A stretch of 6,363 nt of DNA from Bacteroidales bacterium (lineage in GTDB: Bacteria > Bacteroidota > Bacteroidia > Bacteroidales > UBA10428), in NCBI GenBank assembly GCA_016938095.1, contig JAFGVG010000284.1:1-6363 (forward strand). The letters are read 5' to 3'. Every line of letters begins with the position of its first letter. Position 1 is the stretch's first letter. The position numbers and the translations under genes were made by a program. Of the stretch, positions 1 through 5,997 are shown piece after piece. The notes below the pieces were generated by a model that saw only the letters and a program-made list of their open reading frames with translations, did not search any database and was not told where the DNA came from.

Positions 1-540
1 CGGAAGCACCTTGTTAAGCAATGGCTGGGCTTTGGTGATCAGGAAAAAGAAATAGGGAATGCAGATGAGGATATCATAGGCATTCACCAGTACAAAAGTT
101 TCAGGATCCACGTTAAGCGCTTTCATAATCGATGCCATGTTGGCGGTGGCGCCGATGTATACGCCGACCATCAGTCCGGATACTTTCCAGGATTCTTCAA
201 TGTGGTTTTTCAGGAAAAAGTGACCGATGGCAATAATGAGCAATACCGAAAAGATGGCCAGTAGAATGGCCATTCCGGTTTTGAGGGCTAAGCGCGACCA
301 CTGTTTGATGTTGATGGAAAATAGCAGCAGGGGCAGGGCCAGGGCAATGGTAACAGAGGTGAGATTATCCTGCAGCGGTTTCATCTCGGGCTTAATCAGA
401 CCAATATTGCCGAGGAGGATGCCGAAAATATAAGCCAGTCCGACCGTTCCAAACTGGTTCAACCATGCCGACCGTTTGCAGCCATAAAGCAGCAGTATAG
501 GCCCGAGTACGTATATGGCCGCGACTAATGCGCTATTCAT
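1..540 (-). CDS. DUF819 family membrane protein, N-terminal part
   Basis: This is an integral membrane protein of unknown transport function, probably in the inner membrane. The gene starts at the ATG complementary to 538-540 and runs off the left window edge in frame, so 180 residues are visible and the C-terminal half is missing. Hydrophobic segments lie near residues 5-20, 31-49, 62-76, 86-110, 120-141 and 149-168, consistent with a polytopic protein. Residues 31-45 (GTVGLAYIFGILLGN) and the small-residue motif GATAN at 130-134 resemble conserved positions of DUF819 (COG5505, YjcL-like) as I remember them. The family has no settled function and is only loosely likened to carboxylate or sodium symporters. 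No Shine-Dalgarno is seen. A weak promoter-like sequence on the minus strand is TACTTTCA (564-571) with TTG about 20 bases upstream of it. The gene is GC-richer than the neighbouring LRR gene. The family call is fairly sure; a specific substrate is not supported. Confidence 0.8.
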   Translation of the reverse strand, partial: MNSALVAAIYVLGPILLLYGCKRSAWLNQFGTVGLAYIFGILLGNIGLIKPEMKPLQDNLTSVTIALALPLLLFSINIKQWSRLALKTGMAILLAIFSVLLIIAIGHFFLKNHIEESWKVSGLMVGVYIGATANMASIMKALNVDPETFVLVNAYDILICIPYFFFLITKAQPLLNKVLP

Positions 541-666
541 AGACTATGCTTATTTCGATGCCATGAAAGTAAACGAAAAATTCGGCACGAACAACATCAT
601 TGCAAAAATCAAATGCAATGGCATGTGTGAAAGCTATGATGGCATGCTAAGAAGATTGATAGACTT

Positions 667-1767
667 CTATTCGTTATCAATTAAGAATGTCACATTGGGA
701 CTGCCTTCGAAATTCAGCCAAAAGAAATCAGGGGGAGGGAAAGGAAGTTCCCATACGAATACTTCTTCAAGACTAGGCATATTGTTAATTAACAATGTGC
801 TAACAGAGAGGTCTGCAGACATTGCAGTGCCTTTAATATCCAAGGTAGAAAGTTGATTGTTTCCGCACATCAGAGAATAGAGTTCTCCATTATTTGAAAG
901 ATCAAGAGTGGACAGGTTATTCATGGAGCAATCAACAGATTGCAATGCTGTGTTTGTGGAAAGCGATAAACTGGTTAACATGTTATTGCAACATTGCAGT
1001 TCCTTCAGTTTAGTATTGTTGGAAATGTCCAGTTGTGTGAGGCCATTGTTTATGCACGAAAATGAAACAAGCTCTGTATTCTTGTCAACATTTATTGAAT
1101 TTACCGGATTGTTATCAAGCCGTAATGATATCAATGCAGTGTTCTTTGACAAATCAAGAGAAGAAAGCTGATTTCCGCTGCAAGATAATGCCTTTAGATT
1201 CGTCAATACGGATATATCCAAATTTGACAGCAAATTTCCATCACAACTCAGATATTGCAGCACTTCAATATTTAAAAGATTTAACTCTGTTAGCTTGTTC
1301 CCTGAACAGCTTAGTTCAATAATGCTACCACATCCAGTGAGAGCTAACTGAGGCAGTATGTTATTCTGACAGTTCAACAAATAGAGAAAAGACAGGTTTG
1401 AAACTCCCAGATGCTGCAATTTATTTGAATAACAAATCACTTGTTCTAATAGGGTGTTTTTCGACAAATCCAGGGTTGTCAGATTGTTATTGGAACAATC
1501 AAGAACTTTTAAATTTGTGAAGTACTCTATGCCAGAGAGTACATTTATTTGAAGGTTGGTTAAATAAAGCTCAGTAACAGCTTCCGCCTCATTTCTGCTA
1601 ATGATACCATCTTTGTCAACATCAACATTTTGTTCGATTAGGGCAGATTGAAACTTGGGATCGGTAATTTTTACTCCGGTAACATCATCCTTTTTGCATT
1701 GAACAATAAGAAATAAAGCAACAAAAAACCAAATGGGTTTATTCAGGAGACTGTTTAAATGGTCCAT
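667..1767 (-). CDS. EF-hand and leucine-rich-repeat lipoprotein
   Basis: A 366-residue predicted lipoprotein, probably anchored in the outer membrane and possibly facing outwards. Residues 12-23 are hydrophobic and lead to Cys24; the Gln at -1 is atypical for a lipobox. Cys24 is followed by KKDD, resembling the Lys/Asp-rich surface-export signal of Bacteroidetes lipoproteins. Residues 49-60 form a canonical EF-hand calcium loop (D49, D51, D53, G54, I56, S57, E60). A degenerate first repeat precedes eleven 21-residue leucine-rich repeats (86-316) of pattern LxxLxCxxNxLxxLdlsxNx; ten of the eleven have Cys at the same position. The last 50 residues are non-repetitive and show no obvious type IX secretion signal. 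The ATG at 1765-1767 lies in an AT-rich context without Shine-Dalgarno. GC is about 37% in a sampled line, far below glnS. A binding or adhesion role is plausible, but the ligand is unknown. Confidence 0.85.
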   Translation of the reverse strand: MDHLNSLLNKPIWFFVALFLIVQCKKDDVTGVKITDPKFQSALIEQNVDVDKDGIISRNEAEAVTELYLTNLQINVLSGIEYFTNLKVLDCSNNNLTTLDLSKNTLLEQVICYSNKLQHLGVSNLSFLYLLNCQNNILPQLALTGCGSIIELSCSGNKLTELNLLNIEVLQYLSCDGNLLSNLDISVLTNLKALSCSGNQLSSLDLSKNTALISLRLDNNPVNSINVDKNTELVSFSCINNGLTQLDISNNTKLKELQCCNNMLTSLSLSTNTALQSVDCSMNNLSTLDLSNNGELYSLMCGNNQLSTLDIKGTAMSADLSVSTLLINNMPSLEEVFVWELPFPPPDFFWLNFEGSPNVTFLIDNE

Positions 1768-2002
1768 TTTTTAATATTTTAAAACTTTCATCATAATTGT
1801 TTTTACTTTTAACAGCAATCCATTTAAAAGTATCAACGCAATTACTTACAAACTAATTTAAACTTTAACTATCTCAGGTGTATTGTAATACAATAATAGC
1901 AAATTTTTGGTAAAATAGCAATATAAGTTTGTTTGCATGTGCAAAACCCCGGATACTGGTCACCATTATCTTAAAAAAACCTCTCTGATTATAGATTTTT
2001 TA
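1768..2002. promoter_or_regulatory. AT-rich divergent spacer with two small dyads
   Basis: No gene is visible here. The spacer separates the minus-strand LRR gene from the plus-strand tRNA-Cys. It holds two dyads: TATTGTA-A-TACAATA at 1881-1895, symmetric about one base, and TTTGCA-TG-TGCAAA at 1932-1945. A weak minus-strand promoter candidate for the LRR gene is TACTTTTA (complement of 1825-1832) with TTTG (complement of 1849-1852) only 16 bases upstream, shorter than the usual 19-21. The dyads could be operators, but in sequence this AT-rich they could also arise by chance. Confidence 0.25.
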
Positions 2003-2010
2003 TATCTTTG
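2003..2010 (+). promoter_or_regulatory. Promoter -7 element of tRNA-Cys
   Basis: TATCTTTG matches the Bacteroidetes -7 consensus TAnnTTTG and ends 15 bases before the mature tRNA-Cys. No TTTG is seen at the usual -33 spacing, so only the -7 half is supported. Confidence 0.6.
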
Positions 2011-2025
2011 CAGTCCGGAAAAAAT

Positions 2026-2096
2026 GGTCTCTTGGCCGAGGGGTTAGGCAGCGGTCTGCAAAACCGTTTACGGCGGTTCAAATCCGCCAGAGACCT
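2026..2096 (+). tRNA. tRNA-Cys (GCA)
   Basis: This 71-base gene folds as a complete cloverleaf. The acceptor stem is GGTCTCT (2026-2032) with AGAGACC (2089-2095). The D stem is GCC/GGC (2035-2037 with 2047-2049). The anticodon stem GCGGT/ACCGT has one G-T pair and encloses loop CTGCAAA, with anticodon GCA at 2058-2060. The T arm is GGCGG-TTCAAAT-CCGCC. The discriminator base is T2096, the usual identity base of cysteine tRNAs. CCA is not encoded and must be added after transcription. The gene stands alone behind its own promoter and is followed at once by a terminator hairpin. Confidence 0.96.
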
Positions 2097-2100
2097 CAAC

Positions 2101-2138
2101 AAAATCCCTGGTTCTGCTTTGCAGAACAGGGATTTTTT
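2101..2138 (+). terminator. Rho-independent terminator of tRNA-Cys
   Basis: The arms 2101-2117 and 2121-2136 form 16 base pairs with one bulged G and a TTT loop. The 3' arm ends in a T-run (TTTTTTAT) reaching 2138. It begins five bases after the tRNA. Its left arm can also pair with a second copy of the same sequence at 2212-2221. Confidence 0.8.
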
Positions 2139-2177
2139 ATTTGCGGTGACCGCAAACCAAAGTTTGCAGAGAACGGC

Positions 2178-2211
2178 AAATAAAAAATACCATATCCCGC
2201 TGACAAGCGGG
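2178..2211 (-). terminator. Probable terminator of the folB-CWC-ACT operon
   Basis: Read on the minus strand, CCCGC-TTGTCA-GCGGG (2196-2211) is followed, after eight bases, by a T-run (complement of 2182-2187) and more A/T. It lies about 85 bases past the stop codon of the ACT-domain gene. The gap between stem and T-run is longer than usual, so the call is moderate. Confidence 0.45.
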
Positions 2212-2295
2212 CAGGGATTTTGTTGAGCAGGACAACCAAAAACCGTGATCACCGCAGGTAATCCGCTATCTGCACGTATTTTGGCCTGCAGCTAA

Positions 2296-2712
2296 TTAAT
2301 TCCTAAAAACTGCCAGCGCTTTTTCACAATCCCCCTGTGTCATATAAAGCACAATGCCATAACTGTCCTTAATATCAGCTATACCGCAGGCTTCGTATAC
2401 ATGAATACCTGCCCGTGAAAGCTTTTCGAAAACACCGGCACATTCTCCCGGTTCGTCGCTGTCGCTTTTTACAATCAGGGCTGGATGCGGGCCGTCCAAC
2501 AGTATGCCTGCTGCTGCGGCAGCATTTTTCATTTTTTCAGGGTCATTCGGGAATACCGAAAATTGGGTGCGACCTGGGCCGGCGGGTGCAGCCTTAAAAG
2601 CCAACAGGCCGATACCTGCTTTGGCAAACACAGCAAGCAACTGATGGGCCTTACTTGCGTCATCAACAATGATTGTGCTGAAATATTCAGCTTTTTTTAC
2701 GTTTAATGCCAT
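2296..2712 (-). CDS. Tandem ACT-domain protein
   Basis: A 138-residue soluble protein made of two ACT-like halves. The first covers about residues 6-66 (strand AEYFSTIIVDD, then a helix, then the Gly-containing turn AKAGIGLLAF). The second covers about 76-137 (ALIVKSDSDEPG, then a helix, then LSRAGIHVYEACGI). This is the small stand-alone double-ACT type (COG4747-like, from memory). ACT domains bind amino acids or other small ligands and regulate enzymes, but there is no catalytic domain here, so its partner and ligand are unknown. It is the last gene of a minus-strand operon, 17 bases after the CWC gene. The ATG at 2710-2712 has no clear Shine-Dalgarno sequence. The length fits the family and nothing looks truncated. 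Confidence 0.8.
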   Translation of the reverse strand: MALNVKKAEYFSTIIVDDASKAHQLLAVFAKAGIGLLAFKAAPAGPGRTQFSVFPNDPEKMKNAAAAAGILLDGPHPALIVKSDSDEPGECAGVFEKLSRAGIHVYEACGIADIKDSYGIVLYMTQGDCEKALAVFRN

Positions 2713-2729
2713 AGGATAGGGGTTTTGGA

Positions 2730-2912
2730 TTATTTTTCCTCGTATTTTTTAAGGCAGGCCGGGCACAGACAATCGGTGTAGGTATTCATAATGATCTTCA
2801 GCTCGCGCGGGTTGATCCGCACCTTCTCGCACCAGCAGTCGTCATCGCCCTGGCAGGTGAAAAACCGGCCGCAGGCCGGACATCGCTTTAACTTACCTTT
2901 TGATTTTGTCAT
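2730..2912 (-). CDS. Cysteine-rich CWC family protein
   Basis: A 60-residue basic protein with eight cysteines at positions 11, 14, 20, 26, 28, 48, 50 and 53. The arrangement CPACG...FxC...CWC...CLCPxC matches the Cys_rich_CWC family (PF14375, from memory), including the signature Cys26-Trp27-Cys28. The clustered pairs suggest one or two structural zinc sites. The molecular function of the family is not known to me. Its ATG overlaps the TGA stop of folB in the four-base ATGA arrangement at 2909-2912, a strong sign of translational coupling in one operon. It is full-length and has no signal peptide, so it is probably cytoplasmic. Confidence 0.85.
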   Translation of the reverse strand: MTKSKGKLKRCPACGRFFTCQGDDDCWCEKVRINPRELKIIMNTYTDCLCPACLKKYEEK

Positions 2913-3259
2913 CGACTGTAAATCACTTTGAAGCTTTCCATATTGCCGCCAATGGCGGGGTTCAATTTCGATACGGTTACGGTTACCCTGGTGATTTTTT
3001 CCGAAAAGGAACAGGTGGTATCCGCAATGCGCCTGGCTAAATGCTCCAGCAATTTCGAAGGGATTTCCATTTCGGCTTTAACCAGTTCGTAAATACGACT
3101 GTAGTCAACAGCATCGTTGAGATCATCGGTCGCGGCAGCTTTGCTGAAGTCGGTTTCTATGTCCATATCCACCCTGAACCTGCCGCCAATGCGCTGCTCT
3201 TCGGCAAAATGCCCATGATAGGCGTAAAACGCCATGTTTTCCAGCACTAGTTTTCCCAT
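2909..3259 (-). CDS. folB: Dihydroneopterin aldolase
   Basis: FolB cleaves 7,8-dihydroneopterin to 6-hydroxymethyl-7,8-dihydropterin and glycolaldehyde in folate biosynthesis, in the cytoplasm. The 116-residue product has the usual length. Residues 11-28 carry the family motif FYAYHG followed by EEQRIGGRF; Glu21 aligns with the substrate-binding Glu22 of the Staphylococcus aureus enzyme. DYSRIYELV and LLEHLARRIAD are the mid-protein pterin-site motifs. Lys98 in SKLNPAIGG corresponds to the catalytic lysine (Lys100 in S. aureus). I chose the ATG at 3257-3259; a TTG two codons upstream is in frame but is less likely. It is the first gene of the folB-CWC-ACT operon. No convincing promoter was found upstream; a TATTTTTG on the minus strand (complement of 3509-3516) would imply a leader of about 240 bases containing the palindromic repeats. 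Confidence 0.92.
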   Translation of the reverse strand: MGKLVLENMAFYAYHGHFAEEQRIGGRFRVDMDIETDFSKAAATDDLNDAVDYSRIYELVKAEMEIPSKLLEHLARRIADTTCSFSEKITRVTVTVSKLNPAIGGNMESFKVIYSR

Positions 3260-3294
3260 TAACAATCTGTTTTTATATAAGTAATTTCAATAAA

Positions 3295-3319
3295 TCACCC
3301 TTCGACAGGCTCAGGGTGA
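3295..3319. repeat. Short palindromic repeat, simple form
   Basis: The arms TCACCCT (3295-3301) and AGGGTGA (3313-3319) pair around the core TCGACAGGCTC. On the minus strand the core reads CTGAGCCTGTCGAAG, a motif I recall as very common between genes in many Bacteroidota and other bacteria. It lies between the folB start and two related elements. Confidence 0.75.
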
Positions 3320-3335
3320 CTGGCATTTCATATTA

Positions 3336-3366
3336 AGCCTGTTTGCCGGCAGGCAGGCTTATCGAA
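3336..3366. repeat. Palindromic repeat with TGCCGGCA centre, copy 1
   Basis: This 31-base unit begins AGCCTG, contains the near-palindrome centre TGCCGGCA and ends TTATCGAA. It matches the unit at 3378-3408 in 27 of 31 positions, as a direct repeat. The palindrome (3335-3360) is imperfect at two positions per arm. It lacks the outer GTCATACT-type arm of the second copy, so it looks like a partial element. Confidence 0.7.
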
Positions 3367-3368
3367 TG

Positions 3369-3415
3369 GTCATACTGAGCCTGCCTACCGGCAGGCAGGC
3401 TTGTCGAAGTATGAC
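3369..3415. repeat. Palindromic repeat with nested palindrome, copy 2
   Basis: The outer arms GTCATACT (3369-3376) and AGTATGAC (3408-3415) enclose inner arms GCCTGCC (3379-3385) and GGCAGGC (3394-3400). The outer part carries the same CTGAGC...GTCGAAG core as the element at 3295-3319, but split by about 20 bases that are themselves almost palindromic. It looks like one small palindrome inserted in another. Read in one frame the inner part encodes LPTGRQA, a string I recall from spurious predicted proteins of uncultured bacteria. Confidence 0.75.
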
Positions 3416-3554
3416 TTATAGTATGTATTGTCATTATACAAAACCATATCCTCATTCCTGGATCTCAAATAAAATAATACAATCACCAGGCCGATGTATT
3501 AGCCCTTGCAAAAATAATCTTTTCAGGGCAATGATAATGGTGGACAGTTTTTTT

Positions 3555-3562
3555 TACATTTG
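3555..3562 (+). promoter_or_regulatory. Promoter -7 element of glnS
   Basis: TACATTTG matches TAnnTTTG and predicts a transcript starting near 3568, giving a leader of roughly 33 bases before the glnS ATG. No TTTG is found at -33. Just downstream, GGTTG-T-CAACC (3571-3581) is a small dyad in or at the start of the leader. Together with the element at 3509-3516 on the other strand, this is all that 3416-3601 appears to hold. Confidence 0.6.
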
Positions 3563-3601
3563 CTGTTTTTGGTTGTCAACCAACCGGTAACATCTGATTT
3601 T

Positions 3602-5290
3602 ATGGAAAACACTGAGAACGCGAGAACACTGAATTTTATCGAGGAGATTGTGGAAGAGGATCTCCGGAATGGGAAAAACGATGGCAGAATACAAACACGC
3701 TTTCCACCGGAACCCAACGGTTATATACACATAGGCCATGCCAAGGCCATTTGCCTCGATTTTGGCATTGCCCGTAATTACAACGGCAAATGCAACCTGC
3801 GGTTCGACGATACCAATCCCGTTACCGAAGACGTGGAATATGTCGATGCCATCAAGGAAGATATTCAGTGGCTTGGTTTTCAATGGGCCGGCGAAGCCCG
3901 GTATGCATCGGATTATTTTGATCAGCTCTTTGAATGGGCTTTGTTGCTTGTCCGCAAAGGCAAAGCTTATGTGGATGAGTGCAGCGCCGAAGAAATATCG
4001 GCACACCGTGGCGTTCCCACGCAAGCCGGAAAAGAAAGCGCTTACCGTAACAGGCCGGTTGAAGAAAATCTCGACCTGTTCATGCGCATGAAAAACGGCG
4101 AATTTCCCGATGGCTCCAAGGTGTTGCGGGCAAAAATCGACATGACCTCACCCAATATGCACATGCGCGATCCGGTTTTGTATCGCATTAAACACGCGCA
4201 TCACCACCGCACCGGCGACAAATGGTGTGTTTATCCTATGTACGATTGGGCCCACGGACAGTCGGATTACATCGAGGGCATCACCCATTCGCTTTGCACC
4301 CTTGAATTTGAAGTGCACAGGCCGTTATACGACTGGTGCCTCGACCAGATTGCCGACGGCGATTACCGGCCCAGGCAAATTGAATTTGCCCGGCTGAACC
4401 TGAATTACACCATCATGAGCAAGCGTAAAATGTTGCAGCTGGTGAACGAAGGTTATGTAAGCAGCTGGGACGACCCGCGTATGCCCACCATCTGCGGATT
4501 ACGCCGCAGGGGTTACACACCCGAGTCGATCCTTAACTTCGTTGAAACGGTTGGCATTGCCAAACGCGAGAATATTATCGAATTTACCCTGCTCGAGCAT
4601 TTGGTACGCGAAGACCTCAATAAAAAGGCCCTGCGTGTGATGGTGGTTTCCAATCCGGTTAAGGTGGTGCTCGAGAACTATCCCGAAGGTCAGGTTGAAA
4701 TGATGGAAGCCGAAAACAATCCCGAAGATGAAAGTGTAGGCACCCGCAAGATTCCGTTTTCCAGGGAGCTTTTTATCGAGCGCGACGACTTCCTGGAAGA
4801 TCCGCCGAAAAAGTTTTTCCGCCTTTCACCGGGCAACGAAGTCAGGTTGAAGAATGGCTATATCATCAAATGCACCGGTGTGGATAAGGATGAGCAAACC
4901 GGGGAAATCCGGCAGATCAACTGCACTTACGATCCCACCACCCGGAGCGGTCTCGAAGGCGCCAACCGCAAGGTGAAGGCCACCATACACTGGGTATCTG
5001 CAAATCATGCGCTCGATGTGGAGGTCAGGTTATACGAGCGCCTTTTCATGGTGCCCGATCCCGACGATGTGGAGGAAGGGAAGGACTGGAAATCCAACCT
5101 GAATCCTGACTCGCTGAAAGTAATTGTTGCCAAGGCAGAACCGGGACTGGCCAATGCCAAACCGGGTGAAAAATACCAGTTCCAGCGTACCGGTTATTTC
5201 TGTGTGGATACCGATTCAAAGCCCGGCAAGATCATCTTCAACCGCACGGTAACACTGAAGGATGATTGGGCGAAGATTTTGAAGCAGTGA
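3602..5290 (+). CDS. glnS: Glutaminyl-tRNA synthetase
   Basis: A class I aminoacyl-tRNA synthetase that attaches glutamine to tRNA-Gln using ATP, in the cytoplasm. The 562-residue product is about the usual bacterial length. The catalytic core begins with FPPEPNGYIHIGHAKA, whose HIGH signature is at residues 43-46. CTLEFEVHRPLYDW is the typical GlnRS segment before the second ATP motif MSKRK at 272-276. The C-terminal part (from about 330) corresponds to the two-barrel anticodon-binding region; no extra C-terminal domain is seen. I chose the ATG at 3602; an in-frame TTG at 3560 lies inside the promoter -7 element, so it cannot be the start. The sampled GC is near 60%, well above the flanking accessory genes. 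The TGA stop is also the first three bases of a heptad repeat array. A cognate tRNA-Gln lies 0.8 kb downstream on the same strand. Confidence 0.97.
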   Translation: MENTENARTLNFIEEIVEEDLRNGKNDGRIQTRFPPEPNGYIHIGHAKAICLDFGIARNYNGKCNLRFDDTNPVTEDVEYVDAIKEDIQWLGFQWAGEARYASDYFDQLFEWALLLVRKGKAYVDECSAEEISAHRGVPTQAGKESAYRNRPVEENLDLFMRMKNGEFPDGSKVLRAKIDMTSPNMHMRDPVLYRIKHAHHHRTGDKWCVYPMYDWAHGQSDYIEGITHSLCTLEFEVHRPLYDWCLDQIADGDYRPRQIEFARLNLNYTIMSKRKMLQLVNEGYVSSWDDPRMPTICGLRRRGYTPESILNFVETVGIAKRENIIEFTLLEHLVREDLNKKALRVMVVSNPVKVVLENYPEGQVEMMEAENNPEDESVGTRKIPFSRELFIERDDFLEDPPKKFFRLSPGNEVRLKNGYIIKCTGVDKDEQTGEIRQINCTYDPTTRSGLEGANRKVKATIHWVSANHALDVEVRLYERLFMVPDPDDVEEGKDWKSNLNPDSLKVIVAKAEPGLANAKPGEKYQFQRTGYFCVDTDSKPGKIIFNRTVTLKDDWAKILKQ

Positions 5291-5354
5291 CAAGGGACAA
5301 GGGACGAGGGACAAGTTAGTGACAAGTGACAAGTGACGAGAGACGAGGGACGAG
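5288..5354 (+). repeat. Left heptad repeat array (NGACRAG)
   Basis: Nine copies of a 7-base unit NGACRAG (TGACAAG, GGACAAG, GGACGAG and AGACGAG variants) run in phase, as four units, a four-base break (TTAG, 5316-5319) and five units. The first unit starts with the glnS stop codon. The same family occurs as reverse complement at 5888-5947, so the two arrays face each other across the four-helix-bundle gene. Confidence 0.9.
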
Positions 5355-5359
5355 TTGGG

Positions 5360-5437
5360 TGTGGGATTTGAGTGAGAGTCTTGTTTGTGGGATTTGAGGG
5401 TGATTTTTGTATGCGGGAATTGTGTGTAGGATCTGTT
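5360..5437 (+). repeat. Degenerate 26-base tandem repeat, G/T-rich
   Basis: Three copies begin at 5360, 5386 and 5412, exactly 26 bases apart. The first 13 bases are TGTGGGATTTGAG, TGTGGGATTTGAG and TGCGGGAATTGTG. The second halves are more diverged but also G/T-rich, and C is almost absent on this strand. The stretch forms the 5' leader side of the four-helix-bundle gene. From 5438 to 5491 the sequence is AT-rich and no convincing promoter was found. Confidence 0.7.
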
Positions 5438-5491
5438 GAGTTAGGATTATTAGTTATTATTTAAATAGTTAAGGTTTTAATATCAAGCAAA

Positions 5492-5845
5492 ATGAAAACA
5501 CACAAGGATTTGCAGGTATGGCAAAAAAGCATCGCTTTTGTAACGGAAGTCTATCAGTTGACGAAAAATTTTCCGAAAGATGAGCAATTTGGTATAATAA
5601 GTCAGATCAGGCGTGCAGCTGTTTCAATTCCTTCAAACATTGCAGAGGGAAGTGCCAGAAAGACAACCAATGAATACGTTCATTTTTTGCATATTGCACT
5701 TTGCTCATCAGTAGAACTTGAAACGCAATTTATTATTTCAACAAACCTGAACTATATTGATGAACCAGAAAGCACAAACATGATAAATGACCTACAGGAA
5801 ATTATCAGGATGATAACAGGCTTAATCAAATCCCTTCCCAGGTAA
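5492..5845 (+). CDS. Four-helix-bundle (23S rRNA IVS-type) protein
   Basis: A full-length 117-residue protein of the four helix bundle family (TIGR02436, PF05635, from memory), first known from proteins encoded in intervening sequences of 23S rRNA. Family hallmarks are DLQVWQKSI (6-14), the FP-x-DEQFG turn (27-34), SQIRRAAVSIPSNIAEGSAR (37-56) and ELETQ (75-79). Four amphipathic helices are expected, and members form oligomers with a basic surface. A homologous fold is found in the Avd proteins of diversity-generating retroelements. The function of stand-alone copies is unknown. There is no rRNA here. The gene is AT-rich (about 30% GC in a sampled line) beside GC-rich glnS, and lies between inverted heptad arrays, suggesting independent acquisition. 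The ATG has an A-rich context without Shine-Dalgarno. Confidence 0.92.
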   Translation: MKTHKDLQVWQKSIAFVTEVYQLTKNFPKDEQFGIISQIRRAAVSIPSNIAEGSARKTTNEYVHFLHIALCSSVELETQFIISTNLNYIDEPESTNMINDLQEIIRMITGLIKSLPR

Positions 5846-5887
5846 TACGTTCCTTCCACTACCCAAATCACAATCCTCTGCACACCC

Positions 5888-5947
5888 CTTGTCACTTTTC
5901 CCTCGTCTCTTGTCCCTTTCTCGTCCCTTGTCACTTGTCCCTTTTAA
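5888..5947 (-). repeat. Right heptad repeat array, inverted
   Basis: On the plus strand the units are CTYGTCN (CTTGTCA, CTCGTCT, CTTGTCC, CTCGTCC), the reverse complement of NGACRAG. Seven recognisable heptads are broken by four bases (CTTT, 5916-5919), one unit is degenerate (CTTTTCC), and the array fades into CTTTTAA. The break resembles the four-base break in the left array. In a single RNA the two arrays could pair as an imperfect stem of about 60 bases. Confidence 0.88.
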
Positions 5948-5997
5948 TTCAATTCCCTCCTCAAATACCAACTCCCAAAACACGATACTCACACATC

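Larger units (their letters stand above)
2095..2227. repeat. Nested inverted repeats between tRNA-Cys and the folB operon
   Basis: The outer arms CTCAACAAAATCCCTG (2095-2110) and CAGGGATTTTGTTGAG (2212-2227) are perfect 16-base complements; the left arm includes the last two bases of the tRNA. Inside it, ATTTTTTATTTGC (from 2132) is complementary to GCAAATAAAAAAT (from about 2176). Further in are TTTGCGGT-G-ACCGCAAA (2140-2156) and GCAAAC/GTTTGC around a CAAA loop (about 2152-2167). The sequence can therefore form one long folded arm or several separate hairpins. The likely job is two-way termination between convergent transcripts. Confidence 0.7.

Noticed and set aside
541..666. Possible small gene or terminator between the LRR and DUF819 genes
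   Set aside because: Only short repeats of ATGGCATG are seen; there is no hairpin with a T-run and no convincing reading frame.
515..1322. Plus-strand open frames opposite the LRR gene
   Set aside because: They are antisense shadows of a gene with a strong periodic LRR pattern on the minus strand.
1989..2252. Open reading frames on both strands across tRNA-Cys
   Set aside because: They read through the tRNA and its terminator hairpins and resemble no protein family.
3366..3590. Plus-strand open frame containing LPTGRQA
   Set aside because: Its start lies in the palindromic repeats and its end covers the glnS promoter; this is a repeat translated by chance.
3560..3601. Extended glnS start at TTG 3560
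   Set aside because: The TTG is part of the promoter element TACATTTG, so it would not be inside the transcript.
3554..4024. Minus-strand open frame over the glnS promoter and 5' end
   Set aside because: It mirrors the highly conserved glnS coding region and has no recognisable domain.
5492..5845. Avd accessory protein of a diversity-generating retroelement
   Set aside because: The fold family is shared, but no reverse transcriptase, template repeat or variable-repeat target is in the window.
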